Shown here: piece after piece, positions 23,037-35,912 of the stretch
Layout: each line of letters begins with the position of its first letter
How positions within the stretch are numbered: position 1 is the stretch's first letter
Source: Amphiura filiformis
Lineage: Eukaryota; Echinodermata; Ophiuroidea; Amphilepidida; Amphiuridae
DNA length: 64,000 nt
Assembly (NCBI RefSeq): GCF_039555335.1
Contig: NW_027305499.1
Span: 558,001 to 622,000, forward strand
Reading direction: 5' to 3'
Notes under the pieces: model-generated
Databases searched by the model: none
What the model saw: the letters and a program-made list of their open reading frames with translations, nothing else
What the model was told of the DNA's origin: nothing
Translations under genes and position numbers: made by a program

Positions 23037-23200
23037 GGTGGCGCTATTTATCAAAAATCGTATTTCTTAATTTGCAAGGGGTAGGTAATCAATACTGCCA
23101 TTAAAACAGATGGAGGTGTAACAAGCAAAAAAAACGAAATAAAAGGATTTTTGTATTAAAAGCTTGACAGAGTAATGTCCAGTAACTAAATAGCGCCACC
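23037..23200. mobile_element. small MITE, TIR GGTGGCGCTATTTA
   Basis: The 14-bp inverted ends GGTGGCGCTATTTA (23037) and its complement (ending 23200) bound a 164-bp non-coding interior. The target duplication is unclear. Confidence 0.6.
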
Positions 23201-23828
23201 AATCTTGTCATAAATGGATTCATTTTATCTCCGAAAAAGCATTAAAAAATGCTGTGAAAGTGATTAATATTGTAAATAAGGGGAAATTAAAGTTGAAAAT
23301 GACTCGGAAGCATCTGTATACATTAGCATGATACCGCTTTTAGCTGTTAAAGCCTAAAATTGGGTTGTACATGATATTTTGCTTGAAAAACTAATAAATG
23401 ATCACATCAAACAACCGTGGAGTCTAGCGGTCTGACATCCGGGCACGTAGCCCTCTGTGAACACAGCTTTGGGGGCGTAAATTCAATGATAATACCTGAA
23501 TATGTACCAACATTCTGTCATGCGGTCAACAAGTCCTACTACCTTCGAGGTTCAGTTAAGGTTAATGTCATTTGTTTTTTTTGCAAAATGAGTTGTCAAT
23601 AAGTAGCCATAGTTCGTTTAATGGTGAATTCGAGCGTCTTAGTGTTCTAGATTTAGATCCGAGGGCGATGGCAGTACCAATCCACGTCATTAAATTATGT
23701 TCTATAGTCATCGAATACCATATTTAAACAAAAAAGCCTAAAGGAAAGATGCTGATGGACATATCGAGATTTATAAGAGAAAAAAAACACATATCAACAG
23801 TAAAACATTAACACAATAACACGAAAAT
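23201..23828. other. non-coding sequence upstream of duplication unit A
   Basis: No supported feature. The similarity between units A and B begins abruptly at about 23829. Confidence 0.35.
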
Positions 23829-26756
23829 TTCCGTCAGTAAGTTGCATTTGTTCAAAATTAACGCCGATGTTACCGTCTCTTTTCTGAATTGCAATTAGAA
23901 GTATCTACGTACCTTTGGCCATAGAAAGTGACGGTTTATTCAGGTTCATATTTACTAGGTTTCAAAGATACTTGCTACAAACTGACACAAATAGAGCAGT
24001 ATGCCATATCCATTGGTTTAAGTAGTATCTGGCTTCTATATCTATGTTACCGAACACCAATATTGATTGAACACGGACAAGTGTAACAGGAGTTGCTTGC
24101 ATTCCGTACAAACCGAAAGATCATTAAATGAATAGAACATATCGGAATGAGGTGCAGACGTCGTGTTATGTAACACAGTTGCGCGAGTGGTATTGAGCTA
24201 TAACATGAATAAGAAGATTCAAACCTCCATAAGTGAATAACAAAGTATTGTATATTGATTTTGAAGGTCAGTAATCTTTTCATATAGGGTAGAAAAAAAT
24301 AAAGATCAAAATAAAGATTTAAATATTGAAACAAAGAAAGCAGTACAAAAAGAGATAAAAACCAGAAGTTTTTTAACCTGACTGGTGAGGGAAAATAAAA
24401 GTTTGAGGCGTAAGCAAATATTGCCACCCCCTGTATTTAATATCTCGTTTCAAATTTGTTTAGAACCTATTAGTTTAAACAAATCCGACGTTGTTTAGTT
24501 CACCGCTACACATGCTCAACATAGTTAGCAAAAAGTGAATAGCGTTTCTTCCTTTTATAGTCGTTGCTAAGGAAATATACTTTGCACGCTTTTAAATTAA
24601 TATCCCCCAAGGTTATAGAGATAAAATATAGGTATCAGCATGATTAGAGGTCCCTGGACCCGGGTGTATGATATGTTTATATCCACTTGTAATGAGACAC
24701 TCATTAAGAAACGGGCCGTTCACTATAGGAGCCATGCAAGAGAACAATACCAACATTGTAAAGTTCTTTCAATACTCACTTGTTGTACCTAAAGAGCAAC
24801 AAGTTTCATCTAGAATGATAGCACCGTATAACCAAAGCGTGTCATGAAACTAGATTTCATGTGAAAATAACACGAGCTGTTTTGACGTGTGACCATATTT
24901 TTATTCATATCGTGTTTAAAAATCAAATCGGGAAAAAATACATCAGTGAACATCGGTTATCTGTCAATCGTAATATTGGGTAAAAGTATTATACAATAAT
25001 GAAATGTTTCAAGTATCATATTATAAGAACGAAAGGGCAAATAACGGCTGATTTTATTGGTCAAAATGTAAACCTTCATTGACAGCAATCTAGATAAAAT
25101 TTCAGCCTGTGTGTCTAGACTATGACGAAAGACGATACACGTGCTATTCTAGCAGCACAACACGGAAAGGGAAAGCTATTTAATATTTTGTTAGATTATT
25201 TTGCGTTCAGTGAACCTCAAATCAATTATTTCATTTACCTTAAAATACGAAGAATATCACGTTTTAAGCGTACAACTTAACAGAATAAATGTTAGAATTG
25301 CCGGAATTAATAGTGAATTTGAAGAATTGTAGTTGCGCATAGTCAATTAAAATCAACGCAACATGAAAATCACATGTTTGACCAGAGTAATTTACAGTCA
25401 TAGTCTTCCAAATGGCCAATCAGGCATGGACACCATTCCTATGTATGCAGATATATGCTCTCCTGAACATGGTATTCACACCAAGTGTTATCAAAGTACT
25501 AGGTCTGCCCTGACTGAGGATACCATCTTGTGCAATTCTGCGTATCTGGAGGTCTGCATGAGAACTTATGAAAACCTTTGATTACAGATAGCCCTACAAG
25601 AATAAAATCCAGAGATGTAAGATCTTAGGCCATTCTCTTTGTACTTCAAAGCAATCACACGATTGCCAAACAATTATGTAAGGCGTTCTGTTGACTAAGA
25701 TATCAACTAAAGCATTTTGGTTAAATATATTATACTTTTAGTCTGATGGCATCTGTTCACTAATTTAAATACACCCTGTACATTTATTGTTATTTTGTTG
25801 CAAATATGCATTGACCATAACAATGCACCTTTTATTCGAGTTATTCCAGTTCCTTTAAGCAATAAAAAACAAAGAGACAATATTAGAAAAAATATGATGC
25901 TAGGAGCCATAACGAAAACTCACAAGAAGCTAGCCAAAGTTTAAAATACCTTTATATTTATATGGTGTTTGAATAGTATCACAAACAACCTAAAATAAAA
26001 TAATGAAGCGCTATTATGGAGCGCTATATGTTATTGGCATACAGCTGGATAAACCGTGCGAGAATGGGAGGAGATTTAAAATATTTCCAAAGTGGATTCG
26101 ATATATCTAAATGAAGCCATTGCCATGGAAACAACACAAATTTGTTTTGACATATTACGGTTAAATCAAAGGTGCTTAGGTTAGATAACTGTCAAATAAA
26201 ATGAAGGTACGTGGGTTAAAAGCAGACACATGAACTCAACTAACACCTGCGGATATGGTGTTTTTGCAACATCCAAGAGTAATATTGAAAACCAAACCGT
26301 ATTGCAAGACTGTCTGCTGCAACCATGAAAGTATTGAATCAAAATTACAGAATCCGTGTTCAAATGAGACAGAGTATCTTATACAGTTGTCAGGGATTAA
26401 CTGCACTCGAATTAACATGAATTGACTGAAGTTTACATGAATTGTCTATGCTTGTGTGATTTATTTTTCACTTTGTTGTCGCTTAAATACGTCTTTGCAG
26501 TTGCACATCTTGAGGTGGATTTTGGTCTGTCTTTCGTCGATTATTCGATGTACTGCAACTTTTAACTTTACGAATCTCTCGACAAATCACAATCGCAAAT
26601 TTCATACACGCTATAGATAGCGAGAACCAATAAGAGCAAACGTTATAGAAAATGCCTTCAGTGTATTATGAGTATAATGCACTGGCGCATTATAAGAATA
26701 AGAACGAGAACGAACGAGGACGAACAAAAAAATAAATAAAAAGGATAATAATAGGA

Positions 26757-28231
26757 CAAATTTAACTGTCAGTGACGTCATGGACTTACTAGAGTTCATC
26801 TTAACAACTACCTACTTCACATTCAGAGGGGTGATCTAGCGACAAAGATTCGGCGCAGCAATGGGTAGTCCGGTTAGCGCGATAATCGTTAACCTTTTCG
26901 TAGAGTGGTTGGAGAAGAAGGCCATCGCCTAGAATGTAAACCCCGGCTATGGCATCGTTACGTCGACGATGTTCTGGAGATTATTAAGAAAGGCACTACA
27001 GAACAACTGACGGAGCACATGAACACCGTTGACACCACAGGTAACATAAAGTTTACCTTTGAGGAAGAGTGCGAGGGCAAGATCCCTTTCTTAGATCCGC
27101 TGATTGTGAGAAAGGAAGATGGAACAGTAAAGCTCTTGGTCTACAGAAAGAAAACTCATACGGATCAATACTTAAAGTTCGATTCACAACACCCACTTCA
27201 TCAAAAGATCGGCGTCATAAGGACATTGCTCGACAGAATGAATTCCATCGTGACGGAAGACAAGGATAAGGAGGTAGAAGAGAGTAGAATCAGAAAGGCA
27301 GTCACCAATTGCGGTTATCCAAAGTGGGCGTTTGATAAGGCAAAACAACAGGTAGAAGGTAAAGTGGAAGTGAAGAAGAACAAAGAGCAAAAGAACACCA
27401 CTCAGGAGACAGAAACTAAGGGCATGGTGGTAATCCCATACGTGGAAGGTTTGTCGGAAAAACTACAGAGAATATTTCGCAAACACAAAATATCCGTCGC
27501 AATGAAACCCGATAATACACTTAAAAGACTATTAGTTCACCCAAAGGACAAGGTCGACATCATCAAGACTAGTGGGGTCGTCTACGAGATTGGTTGCAAA
27601 GGGTGCGACAAGTTATACATTGGCGAGACAGGCCGTCCTTTCGGAGTAAGGCTAAAGGAACACCAGAAAGATGCGGAAAAAGTTGCAAACAGAAAATACA
27701 CCAGAAAAAACAGAACAATGTCAATCTCAAAACAAAACAAATCCGCGATAACTGAGCACATCGCAATCGAGAACCATGTTATCAATTCGTCGGTCGCAAC
27801 ACATAGTGGCGTACGTGAAGGACAAAATATGTTTCCGATCAAAACTTTTTTGAAGGATATGGTACTAGTAACGGAGTCAATACTCCTCCACGGTCATCTC
27901 TCAGTGGCCCGATTCGATTTGTAATTGAAGTTTAAGGTCCAAACTATTAAACTGTATCTTTAATAGTTAACAAGGAATAAATATTATAGGATAATAGCTA
28001 GCTCTAAACCTATACGCCACTATGTGAAACGGAAAATTTTGAAAATCACTCTACGCCACTATGTGTTGCGACCGACGAATTGGGATGAGCCTAAGTTACT
28101 AGAGAAAGACGGAAACCAACAAACTAGACTTATCAGAGAAACAATTTGGGTTAGAAGGCGGGGAGGGGGGAACAGTCAGCAGGGACATCGGGAGTTACTC
28201 TCTAGACCATGTATACGATCCACTAATAAGA
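26757..28231 (+). pseudogene. Penelope-like RT / GIY-YIG endonuclease, broken
   Basis: Starts inside the polymerase with 'VMDLLEFILTTTYFTFRG', a TAG at 26837-26839, then 'AAMGSPVSAIIVNLFVEWLE', the conserved GSPVS motif. A frameshift near 26930 leads into a 339-codon frame (26905-27924). In it the catalytic YVDD is at residues 19-22 (26959-26970), 'IPFLDPLIVRK' and 'YRKKTHTDQYL' (thumb) follow at about residues 60-95, then a lysine-rich linker. The GIY-YIG domain is at about 225-294: 'VYEIGC..CDKLYIGETGRP', an arginine in 'GVRLKEH', and 'TEH....NHVIN'. The frame's last 45 codons belong to an inserted MITE. The true protein resumes at 28082 ('WDEPKLLEKDGNQQTRLIRE') and, after another frameshift, ends 'RDIGSYSLDHVYDPLIRT' at about 28231. 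Penelope proteins nick DNA with GIY-YIG and prime reverse transcription from it. This copy cannot do so: its 5' part is missing and it holds a stop, frameshifts and an insert. Confidence 0.9.
27788..28077. mobile_element. 290-bp MITE with AATT target duplication inside the Penelope gene
   Basis: Perfect inverted ends CGTCGGTCGCAACACATAG with further matching to about 28 bp; 'acgccactatgtg' is also repeated internally at 28014. AATT lies at 27784-27787 and 28078-28081. Deleting the insert plus one AATT joins 'HVIN' to 'WDEP' in frame, matching the usual Penelope protein order. The final 45 codons of the open frame that ends at 27924 are therefore MITE sequence. Confidence 0.95.
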
Positions 28232-30679
28232 ACTAAGCCACCGAGGGACGCGGAAAATCGCCGGAAGCAGCGGTCAATCCCGCGGGATAAGTGGATCCCA
28301 ATGGTCATTCTGAAGAAGCCATCAGCCAAGCTGGCGAAAGTCTAAAACTAGTGAGTATTTTTGGATTTGTCAATCATAAAATCTAATCAAGTTTAATTTT
28401 TACAATCCTACAAATGCATCTATTTCATGAGAATAAAGAGGATAGAAAAATTAAGAAGAAAAAGGTGAGACAACGACAAGAAGATCAAGAAAAGGACTAT
28501 CTAATGCAAGTAATAAAAAAGAACAAAAAAACACACATTAAACAAAACCTATTTCTCCGTAACATAACATGCCAAGTACTTCCAAATTTGTTTCAGCAAT
28601 AATAGAGGTTATCCGTGTTCTATAAGCTGCGTATCATATCAGCGACTACTATACCTTGTTTAGGACTTTCAAAAGAAGTTTAAAAAAAAAGACTGTTCAA
28701 AATAGTACGCCAAAGTCATGCAGGTAACTCCGAGGTCGTGCATTGAATTGGTTTGAATGCGGAATACTAGGGGAACCATCGCCTTTAGTTAGAAGTCACA
28801 CATTAGTAAAGTGGATAACCTCTATTAGTATGAAAACTCTGCACTCTAATATGAATGATAATCTGATAATTATAAACTATACCATTATGTTTTATGATAA
28901 ATATCAGTTAGCGCCCAGAACTAGGAAAAAGTATGCACGAAGGGAATGATATTCTTTAAACCAAATATTTCTTTTTAAGCTGTGTACAAAGCCATTTATA
29001 AGCGGAAATATATATCACTAAACACACTCTTAAATCACACATATTGCTTGGCCTTATACTTGTAGACAGCCGAAGAAATGCAAGGTTAAAGATGAACAGG
29101 TGAAAATATAGCGAAATGTCAAAAATATAGAAAGAAGTATCACAGTCATGATACATTTCCCGGTGTATTCACATGATCTATTTTCTGTAGGAAATGTTTT
29201 CGTCACAGGCATAATTAACACAGTTGAGTCAATGACCACGTCGCATTCAACAAAAACTGTAATGCAAAACACTAGTGCTGAAACCTATTACTAGACACCG
29301 GGGTAAGTATTGGTCATTTCAAATTCAAATTATTGTATAATAAAACGTTAGGAGCTCTCATGCACCAATAGTGACTTCTGAAAATGCTGATCTATCTTTA
29401 TCGCTCGTGCAAAACCACCCTTACTATTGCAGACATAACGGAAACCTGCATAGAACGAATCTAATGTGATTTGAAAAAAAATCGTATGCAGCTTCCGGAT
29501 TGGTACTTGTCTTAAAGTGAAGAGTTACATACGTTCATGCAAATAGACTATCTAAGTAGTGCTAAGCAAATAAAATCGGTAAATAAAGCATGTAACATGA
29601 ATAAATTAATCTAGGTAATTGCAAATATTTTGAAATTAAATCAGTAAAAACAAAGGAGTAAGTGAGTAGAAAACACAGTAGGCCTACATCCGTTATAATT
29701 TTGTTTTGTTTAGCTCACTGGTAATGTAGGTCGACTGATGATACAATAACGCACGGCGATGAAACAATGTGCGAAGAAGACTAATAAATTCGTTGTAGAA
29801 GTATCAGTAAGTTGCATTTGTTCAAAATTAACGCCGATGTTACCGTATCTTTTCTGAATTGTAAAGAAGTATGTACCTTTGGCTATAGAGTATAGAAAGT
29901 GACGGTTTATTCAGTTTCATATTTACTAGGTTTCAAAGATACTTGCTACAAACTGACACAAATAGAGCAGTATGCCATATCCATTGCTTTAACTAGTATC
30001 TGGCCTCTATATCTATGTTATCGAACACCAATATTGATTGAACATGGACAAGTGTAACAGGAGTTGCTTGCATTCCGTACAAACCGAAAGATCATTAAAT
30101 GAATAGAACATATCGGAATGAGGTGCAAACGTCGTGTTATGTAACACAGTTGCGCGAGTGGTATTGAGCTATAACATGAATAAGAAGATTCAAACCTCCA
30201 TAAGTGAATAACAAAGTAATGTATATTGATTTTGAAGGTCAGTAATCTTTTCATATAGGGTAGAAAAAAAAATAAAGATCAAAATAAAGATTTAAATATT
30301 GAAACAAAGAAAGCAGTACTTCTTGGAACTTTTATAATATCTAAAATATGACAAAAAGAGATAAAAAAACAGAAGTTTTTTAACCTGACTGGTGAGGGAA
30401 AATAAAAGTTTGAGGCGTAAGCAAATATTGCCACCCCTGTATTTAATATCTCGTTTCAAATTTGTTTAGAACCTATTAGTTTAAAAAATCCGACGTTGTT
30501 TAGTTCACCGCTACACATGCTCAACATAGTTAGCAAAAAGTGAATAGCGTTTCTTCCTTTTATAGTCGTTGCTAAGGAAATATACTTTGCACGCTTTTAA
30601 ATTAATATCCGCCAAGGTTATAGAGATAAAATATAGGTATCAGCATGATCAGAGGTCCCTGGATCCGGATGTATGATAT

Positions 30680-31091
30680 ATGTGACGTGTCATGTCAAAA
30701 GGAGACACTTTTGGGCAGGATCGTAAATGGAGATATAGCCAAAAATCTGCCCGGGGTGATTTTTTTCACAATTTGGGTTTGTTGCGAATTTGTAATGTTA
30801 TTAATGTTTAAAATATTGTCTGATAGTTTCAGACTGGAATATAACTGGCATCTTGTGTTTTTGAGACATTTTTCAAGGTAATTCCTACTAATAATATTTT
30901 AAAGGCCGATATCTCAATTTCCAATTTTATAATACCAAGACTTACGAACTCAGTATCTTTGCTTAGGAATGTCCGATTTCATTGGGGAAAATGGCGTTGT
31001 GGAGCAAAATATCTCTATACTTAAGATATGTAAAAACCTCAAAATTGATAACCTGCCCAAAAGTGTCTCCTTTTGACATGGCACGTCACAT
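30680..31091. mobile_element. 412-bp MITE present only in unit B
   Basis: The 40-bp TIRs begin ATGTGACGTG and contain 'aaaaggagacacttttgg'; the complement is at the right end with one mismatch. ATAT borders both sides (30676-30679 and 31092-31095). Unit A reads straight through ('tatgatatgtttatatcc', about 24667), the unoccupied site. The frame at 30645-30881 lies across this element and is not a gene. Confidence 0.9.
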
Positions 31092-34000
31092 ATATGTTTA
31101 TATCCACTTGTAATGAGACACATGCCATTTTATCACTCATGAAGAAACGGGCCGTTCACTAAAGGAACCATGCAAGAGAACAATACCAACATTGTAAAGT
31201 TCTTTCAATGCTCACTTGTTGTACCTAAAGAGCAACAAGTATGATCTAGAATGATAGCAACGTATAACCAAAGCGTGTCATGAAACTAGATTTCATGTGA
31301 AAATAACACGAGCTATTTTGACGTGTGACCATATTTTTATCCATATCGTGTTTAAAAATCAAATCGGGAAAAAATATATCAGGGAACATCGGTTATCTGT
31401 CAATCATAATATTGGGTAAAAGTATTATCCAATAATGAAATGTTTCAAGTATCATAAGAACGAAAGAGCAAATAACGGCTGATTTCATTGGTCAAAATGT
31501 AATCCTTCATTGACAGCAATCTAGATAAAATTTCAGCCTGTGTGTCTAGACTATAACGAAAGACGATACACGTGGTATTCTAGCGGCAAAAAACGAAAAG
31601 GAAAAGCTAATTAATATTTTGTTAGATTATTTTGCGTTCAGTGAACCTCAATTCAATTATTTCATTTACCTTAAAACACGAAGAATATCAAGTCTTAAGC
31701 GTACAGCTTAACAGAATAGTTGTTAGAGTCCAATGACCTTCGTGTTGTTTTTGTCAACATTTCAGATTCAAGTAAGCTTATAATGGAAGCTAAAACGAAC
31801 CGCGTAACAATTGCCGGAATTAATAGTGAATTTGAAGTAGTCAATTAAAATCAACGCAACATGAAAATCACATGTTTGACCACAGTAATTTACAGTAATA
31901 GTCTTCCAAATGGCCAATCAGGCATGGAATACTATTCCTATGTATGCATATGCTCTACTGAACATGTATTCACACCAAGTGTTATCAGACGTCCGTCCTG
32001 ATGAGGATGCCAACTTGTGCAATTCTGCGTATCTGGAGGTCTGCATGAGAACTTATGAAAACCTTTGATTACAGATAGCATACAAGAAGACAATCCAGAG
32101 ATGTAAGATCTTAGGCCATTCTCTTTGTGCTTCAAAGCAATCACACGATTGCCAAACAATTATGGTGACTAAGATATCAACTAAAGCATTTTGGCCAAAT
32201 ATATTATACTTTTAGTCTGATGGCATCTGTTTACCTAATTTTGATATACCCTGTACATGTATTGTTATTTTGTTGCAAATGCGCTTTGATGTACACATTG
32301 ACCATAACAATGCACCTTTTATACGAGTTATTTGAGTTCCTTTGAGCAATAAAAAACAAAGAGAAAATATTGGAAAAAATATGATGCTAGGAGCCAGAAC
32401 AAAACGCACACGAAGCTAGCCCAAGTTTAATATGCTTTTATGTGTACATTGTGTTTAATAGTATCACAAACCACCTAAAATAAAATAATGAAGCGCTTCA
32501 TCTCCAATGAAATGTGTATAGTTATTGGAATACAGCTGAATACACCGTGCGAGAATGGGAGAAGATTTAAAATGTTTCCAAAGTGGATTCGATATATCTA
32601 AATAAAGGCATTGCCATGGAAACAACCCAAATTTGTTTTGACATATTACGGTTAAATCAAAGGTGCTTAGGTTAGATAACTGTCAAATAAAATGAAGGTA
32701 CGTGGGTTAAAAGCAGACACATGAACTCAACTAACACCTGCGGATATGGTGTTTTTGCAACATCCAAGAGTAAATATTGAAAACCAAACCGTATTGCAAG
32801 ACTGTCTGCTGCAACCATGAAAGTATTGAATCAAAATTACAGAATCCGTGTTCACAGGAGACAGAGTATCTTATAAAGTTGTTAGGGATTAACTGCACTC
32901 GAATTAACATGAATTGACTAAAGTCTACATGAAGTATCTATGCTTGATGTGGTTTATGTTTACCTTTGTTGTCGCTTAAATTCGTCCTTGCCGTTGCACT
33001 TCTTGAGGTGAATTCGGTCTGTCTTTCTTCGCCGATTATTCGATCAACTTTTACCTTTACAGATCTGTCGACAAATGAAAAAGTTTCAATGACTCTTAGA
33101 TAGCGAGAAACAATCAGAGCAAACGTTTTGGAAAATTCCAGCAGTGCATCAATGTGTATAATGCACGGTCACATTATAAGAATAAAAACGAGAGAAGAAC
33201 GAACAAAAAATAAAAATAAAGAATAAAATAAAAAGGAGAAAAAAGTAAGAATATAAAGTGAGACAACGACAAGAAGATCAATAAAAAAATAAGCTAATGC
33301 AAATAATAAGCTAAAAATAACAAAAAAGCGCAAATTAAACAAGACTTATTTCTCCGTAATATAACAATTAAGCCAAGTACTTCGAACTTTGTTTCAGAAA
33401 TTAGTATCATAACTCTGGACTCTTATAATATTAATAATCTGATTATTTTAAATTCCCTCATCTCGACCATAAAAAACTATGGCATAGTCTAATTCACTAA
33501 CCACTTTAGTGGGTACTTTTCCATAATCAGAAAGGCAGGCATCCTAAAATGGAATACAAATCTATCTTGGGGAATACCGGCAATGTTTTTTTTTTTTTTC
33601 AAATAACGCAATACAAACACACGAGTTTCAGTAATCAACTAATTAGTTCTAATATGTTAACAAAAATTCGTTATTTTAATTTTTCTCTTTTAAACAATGC
33701 TTCCATTAAGTACATCATCTTCAAGTTTGCTTTCAAATTTGAGAATGCCAATACTGCTAATAGCTGTACGTGTTGAAGGAAATCACTTTCAGTTTACTTG
33801 TCTATGGTGAATGGTATTGAATCTCAGATGTGCTAGATCGATATTCATTTTTCCTCATTTGTTTTACCCGTACTCTTTAAATGATTGAATTGCTGATATT
33901 TTGTTAGTGGAATGGTATATGTAAACCTAACGGCGACCGAAATGATATGGCGGTGCTAAACTATCGTGTTACATAATACTGCTGTCAAACGGACTATTCA

Positions 34001-34170
34001 TTTCAGGTACAGGCCCACAAACATGTAGGAAACGCTAACACGCTAACATGCGCACCCCCACACACGCTTACCGCGTTCACGCAGTGTCTGATACATACAC
34101 ACACCCGTCTCTTAAACACATAATGTACATAAAGAAAACAAAACAATTATAAACCGCATATAAATTGCAA

Positions 34171-34830
34171 ATAAACTCATCCCAAAAAGAAAGTATCCAG
34201 TTTGATTTTGGTCCATAAGTCAAAGATGGGGTCTTAAATCAAGACCTACCAAAAGTATGTTACAGATAAACTTATTGCGTACATTTTGATACCTCGTTTG
34301 TCCAAATCAATGCAGAATTGATGACACAATGACCTTTTGAATGCACCTACCCAGGATTTTAAAGTTGCAGTAATTCCTATTGATGTCGCTTTCCTGCCTC
34401 TCAAGATTCTTCATAAAGGTACACCATAACAGAGACGGACTAAGACTGTTCGACTTCACTTCATGTGTTTTATTGAATACAGATACTCTTTTACTCTTTC
34501 CTCAATGTTTTACCCTTCACACGTCACTGTCAATATCTGGTATGTCCTCCTGCTGCCAGACATCTGCGGCACATGCTCTCAGTAAAACAAAATGAATATT
34601 GAGTAGCAGGACCAAATCAATATCAATTACTGCAACTTTTATAATTGAGGTGATTGCATTCAAATAGTCATTGTGTCATTAATCTCACCATCGATTTGGA
34701 CAAATGAGGTATCAAACTGTGCGGCATAAATTTATATATAACATACTTTTGGTATGTTTTGATTTAACACCCCTTCTTTGACTTATGGACCAAAATTAAA
34801 CTGGATACTTTCTTTTTGGGATGAGTTTAT
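34171..34830. mobile_element. 660-bp foldback element, TA-flanked, AACTCATCCC ends
   Basis: TA plus AACTCATCCCAAAAAGAAAG at the left and the complement at the right. The arms stay inverted-similar for about 200 bp ('ggtccataagtcaaag', 'acctcgtttgtccaaatc', 'ttgcagtaatt'). The centre is unrelated and has no transposase. TA duplication fits the Tc1/mariner group, as inference. Confidence 0.8.
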
Positions 34831-35807
34831 ATATGAACACATGAATTCAAAACCCACCCAAGTCCATGGGAAGTGATTTTGAGAAAAAAAGCTGTGTATC
34901 ATTTTAATTCCTTCAGTTAGATTTACCTGGTCAATATGGTAAGTTTAACGTGCACATGAGTGGGTTAAACTGTATTAGGTATGACGATTAGCATTTCAGG
35001 GACTTCGTGGGGTTCATTTTAAATGCTGGACTTCGGTGGTTTTTTTAATCAAATACAAAGACAACAATGTTGGAATGAGATTACCACTTGTAAGATAATA
35101 CAAAATAAAGCACACATGTATGTATAATGTTGATAAGCATACTGCCATGTAATATAAACCACACACTTTCCTTTATTAAACCCATTTTTTTCACTCTCCA
35201 GCAATGAATGTGTTACAAGTGGACTTTTATACATACTGGATTTCAATCAATGTGTTACAAGACTCAAATCTGGACTTGGGTGGTTCTTTCACACATGCTA
35301 TTTTCACATGCTCAATAAACACAGAGGATGAATTTGAGTTGTTCTTTCATACATATGACAGGCCTATGTATAGCAACAATTTGTCATGCTTAATTTGGCC
35401 AAAGTATGGACTTTATTCTAAACACTCTACAGATATTGCTTAAATAAGCTATATCTATATTTGGTCTTATACTTATAGACAGCCGAAGAAATGCAAGGTT
35501 AAAGATGAACAGGTGAAAATATAGCGAAATGTCAAAGATATATAGAAAGACGTACCGCAGTTATGATATATTTTCCGGTATATTCACATGATCTATTTTA
35601 AGTAGGAAATGTTTTCGTCACAGGCATAATTGACACAGTTGAGGCAACTACCAAGCCATATTCAACAGCAACTGCAAATCTTAGTATCACTAAGCAAACA
35701 AAATCTGTAAATAAAGCATGTAGCAAGAATAATTTAATCTAGGTAATTGCAAATAATTTGAAATTAAATCAGTAAAAACAAAGGAGTAAGTGAGTAGAAA
35801 CCACAGT

Positions 35808-35912
35808 AATAATAATAATAATAATAATGAGAGATTTAATATAGCGCCCAACGCAAATAGCCTCTGGGCGATTTACAAAACATAAAACCTAGGGAAAATG
35901 GCCTAGTACATC
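35808..35912 (-). mobile_element. SINE/LINE-tail-like insertion with (AAT)n end
   Basis: Unit A reads 'cacagtaggcctacatccg' (29675) where B has 'cacagta', an (AAT)n run, 'atatagcgcccaacgc', 'gggcgatttacaaaac' and then 'cctagtacatccg'. The 'tatagcgc...gcgatttaca' text with a simple-repeat end resembles the common tail of invertebrate retroposons, read on the minus strand. Confidence 0.6.

Larger units (their letters stand above)
26748..28431 (+). mobile_element. Penelope-like retroelement, 5'-truncated, in unit A
   Basis: The insert is bounded by imperfect 13-bp direct repeats AATAAA(A/G)AGGATA at 26735-26747 and 28432-28444. Unit B has a single such word (about 33221) followed directly by the sequence that follows the insert in A ('gtgagacaacgacaagaaga'). 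B therefore shows the unoccupied state. The element holds the C-terminal half of the reverse transcriptase, the linker, the GIY-YIG endonuclease and about 200 bp of 3' sequence ending 'ctggcgaaagtctaaaac'. Confidence 0.85.
23829..29797. repeat. tandem duplication unit A (about 6 kb)
   Basis: Begins 'tcagtaagttgcatttgttc' and ends at '..actaataaattcgttgtag'. Unit B starts with the same words a few bases later (29803). The shared parts are above 90 percent identical by eye, making this the youngest large duplication in the window. A contains a Penelope element that B lacks. No conserved gene was recognised: the best shared frame (minus strand, 24047-24284 and 30018-30254, 78 shared codons) has no known motif and is explained by recent duplication. 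Confidence 0.85.

Noticed and set aside
24047-24427. Minus-strand frame conserved between units A and B (also 30018-30254) as a gene
   Set aside because: The conservation is explained by the recent tandem duplication. No domain was recognised and the upstream part of the frame is not retained in unit B.
27788-27924. C-terminal 45 codons of the long Penelope frame as part of the protein
   Set aside because: They are encoded by the inserted 290-bp MITE. The genuine continuation starts at 28082.
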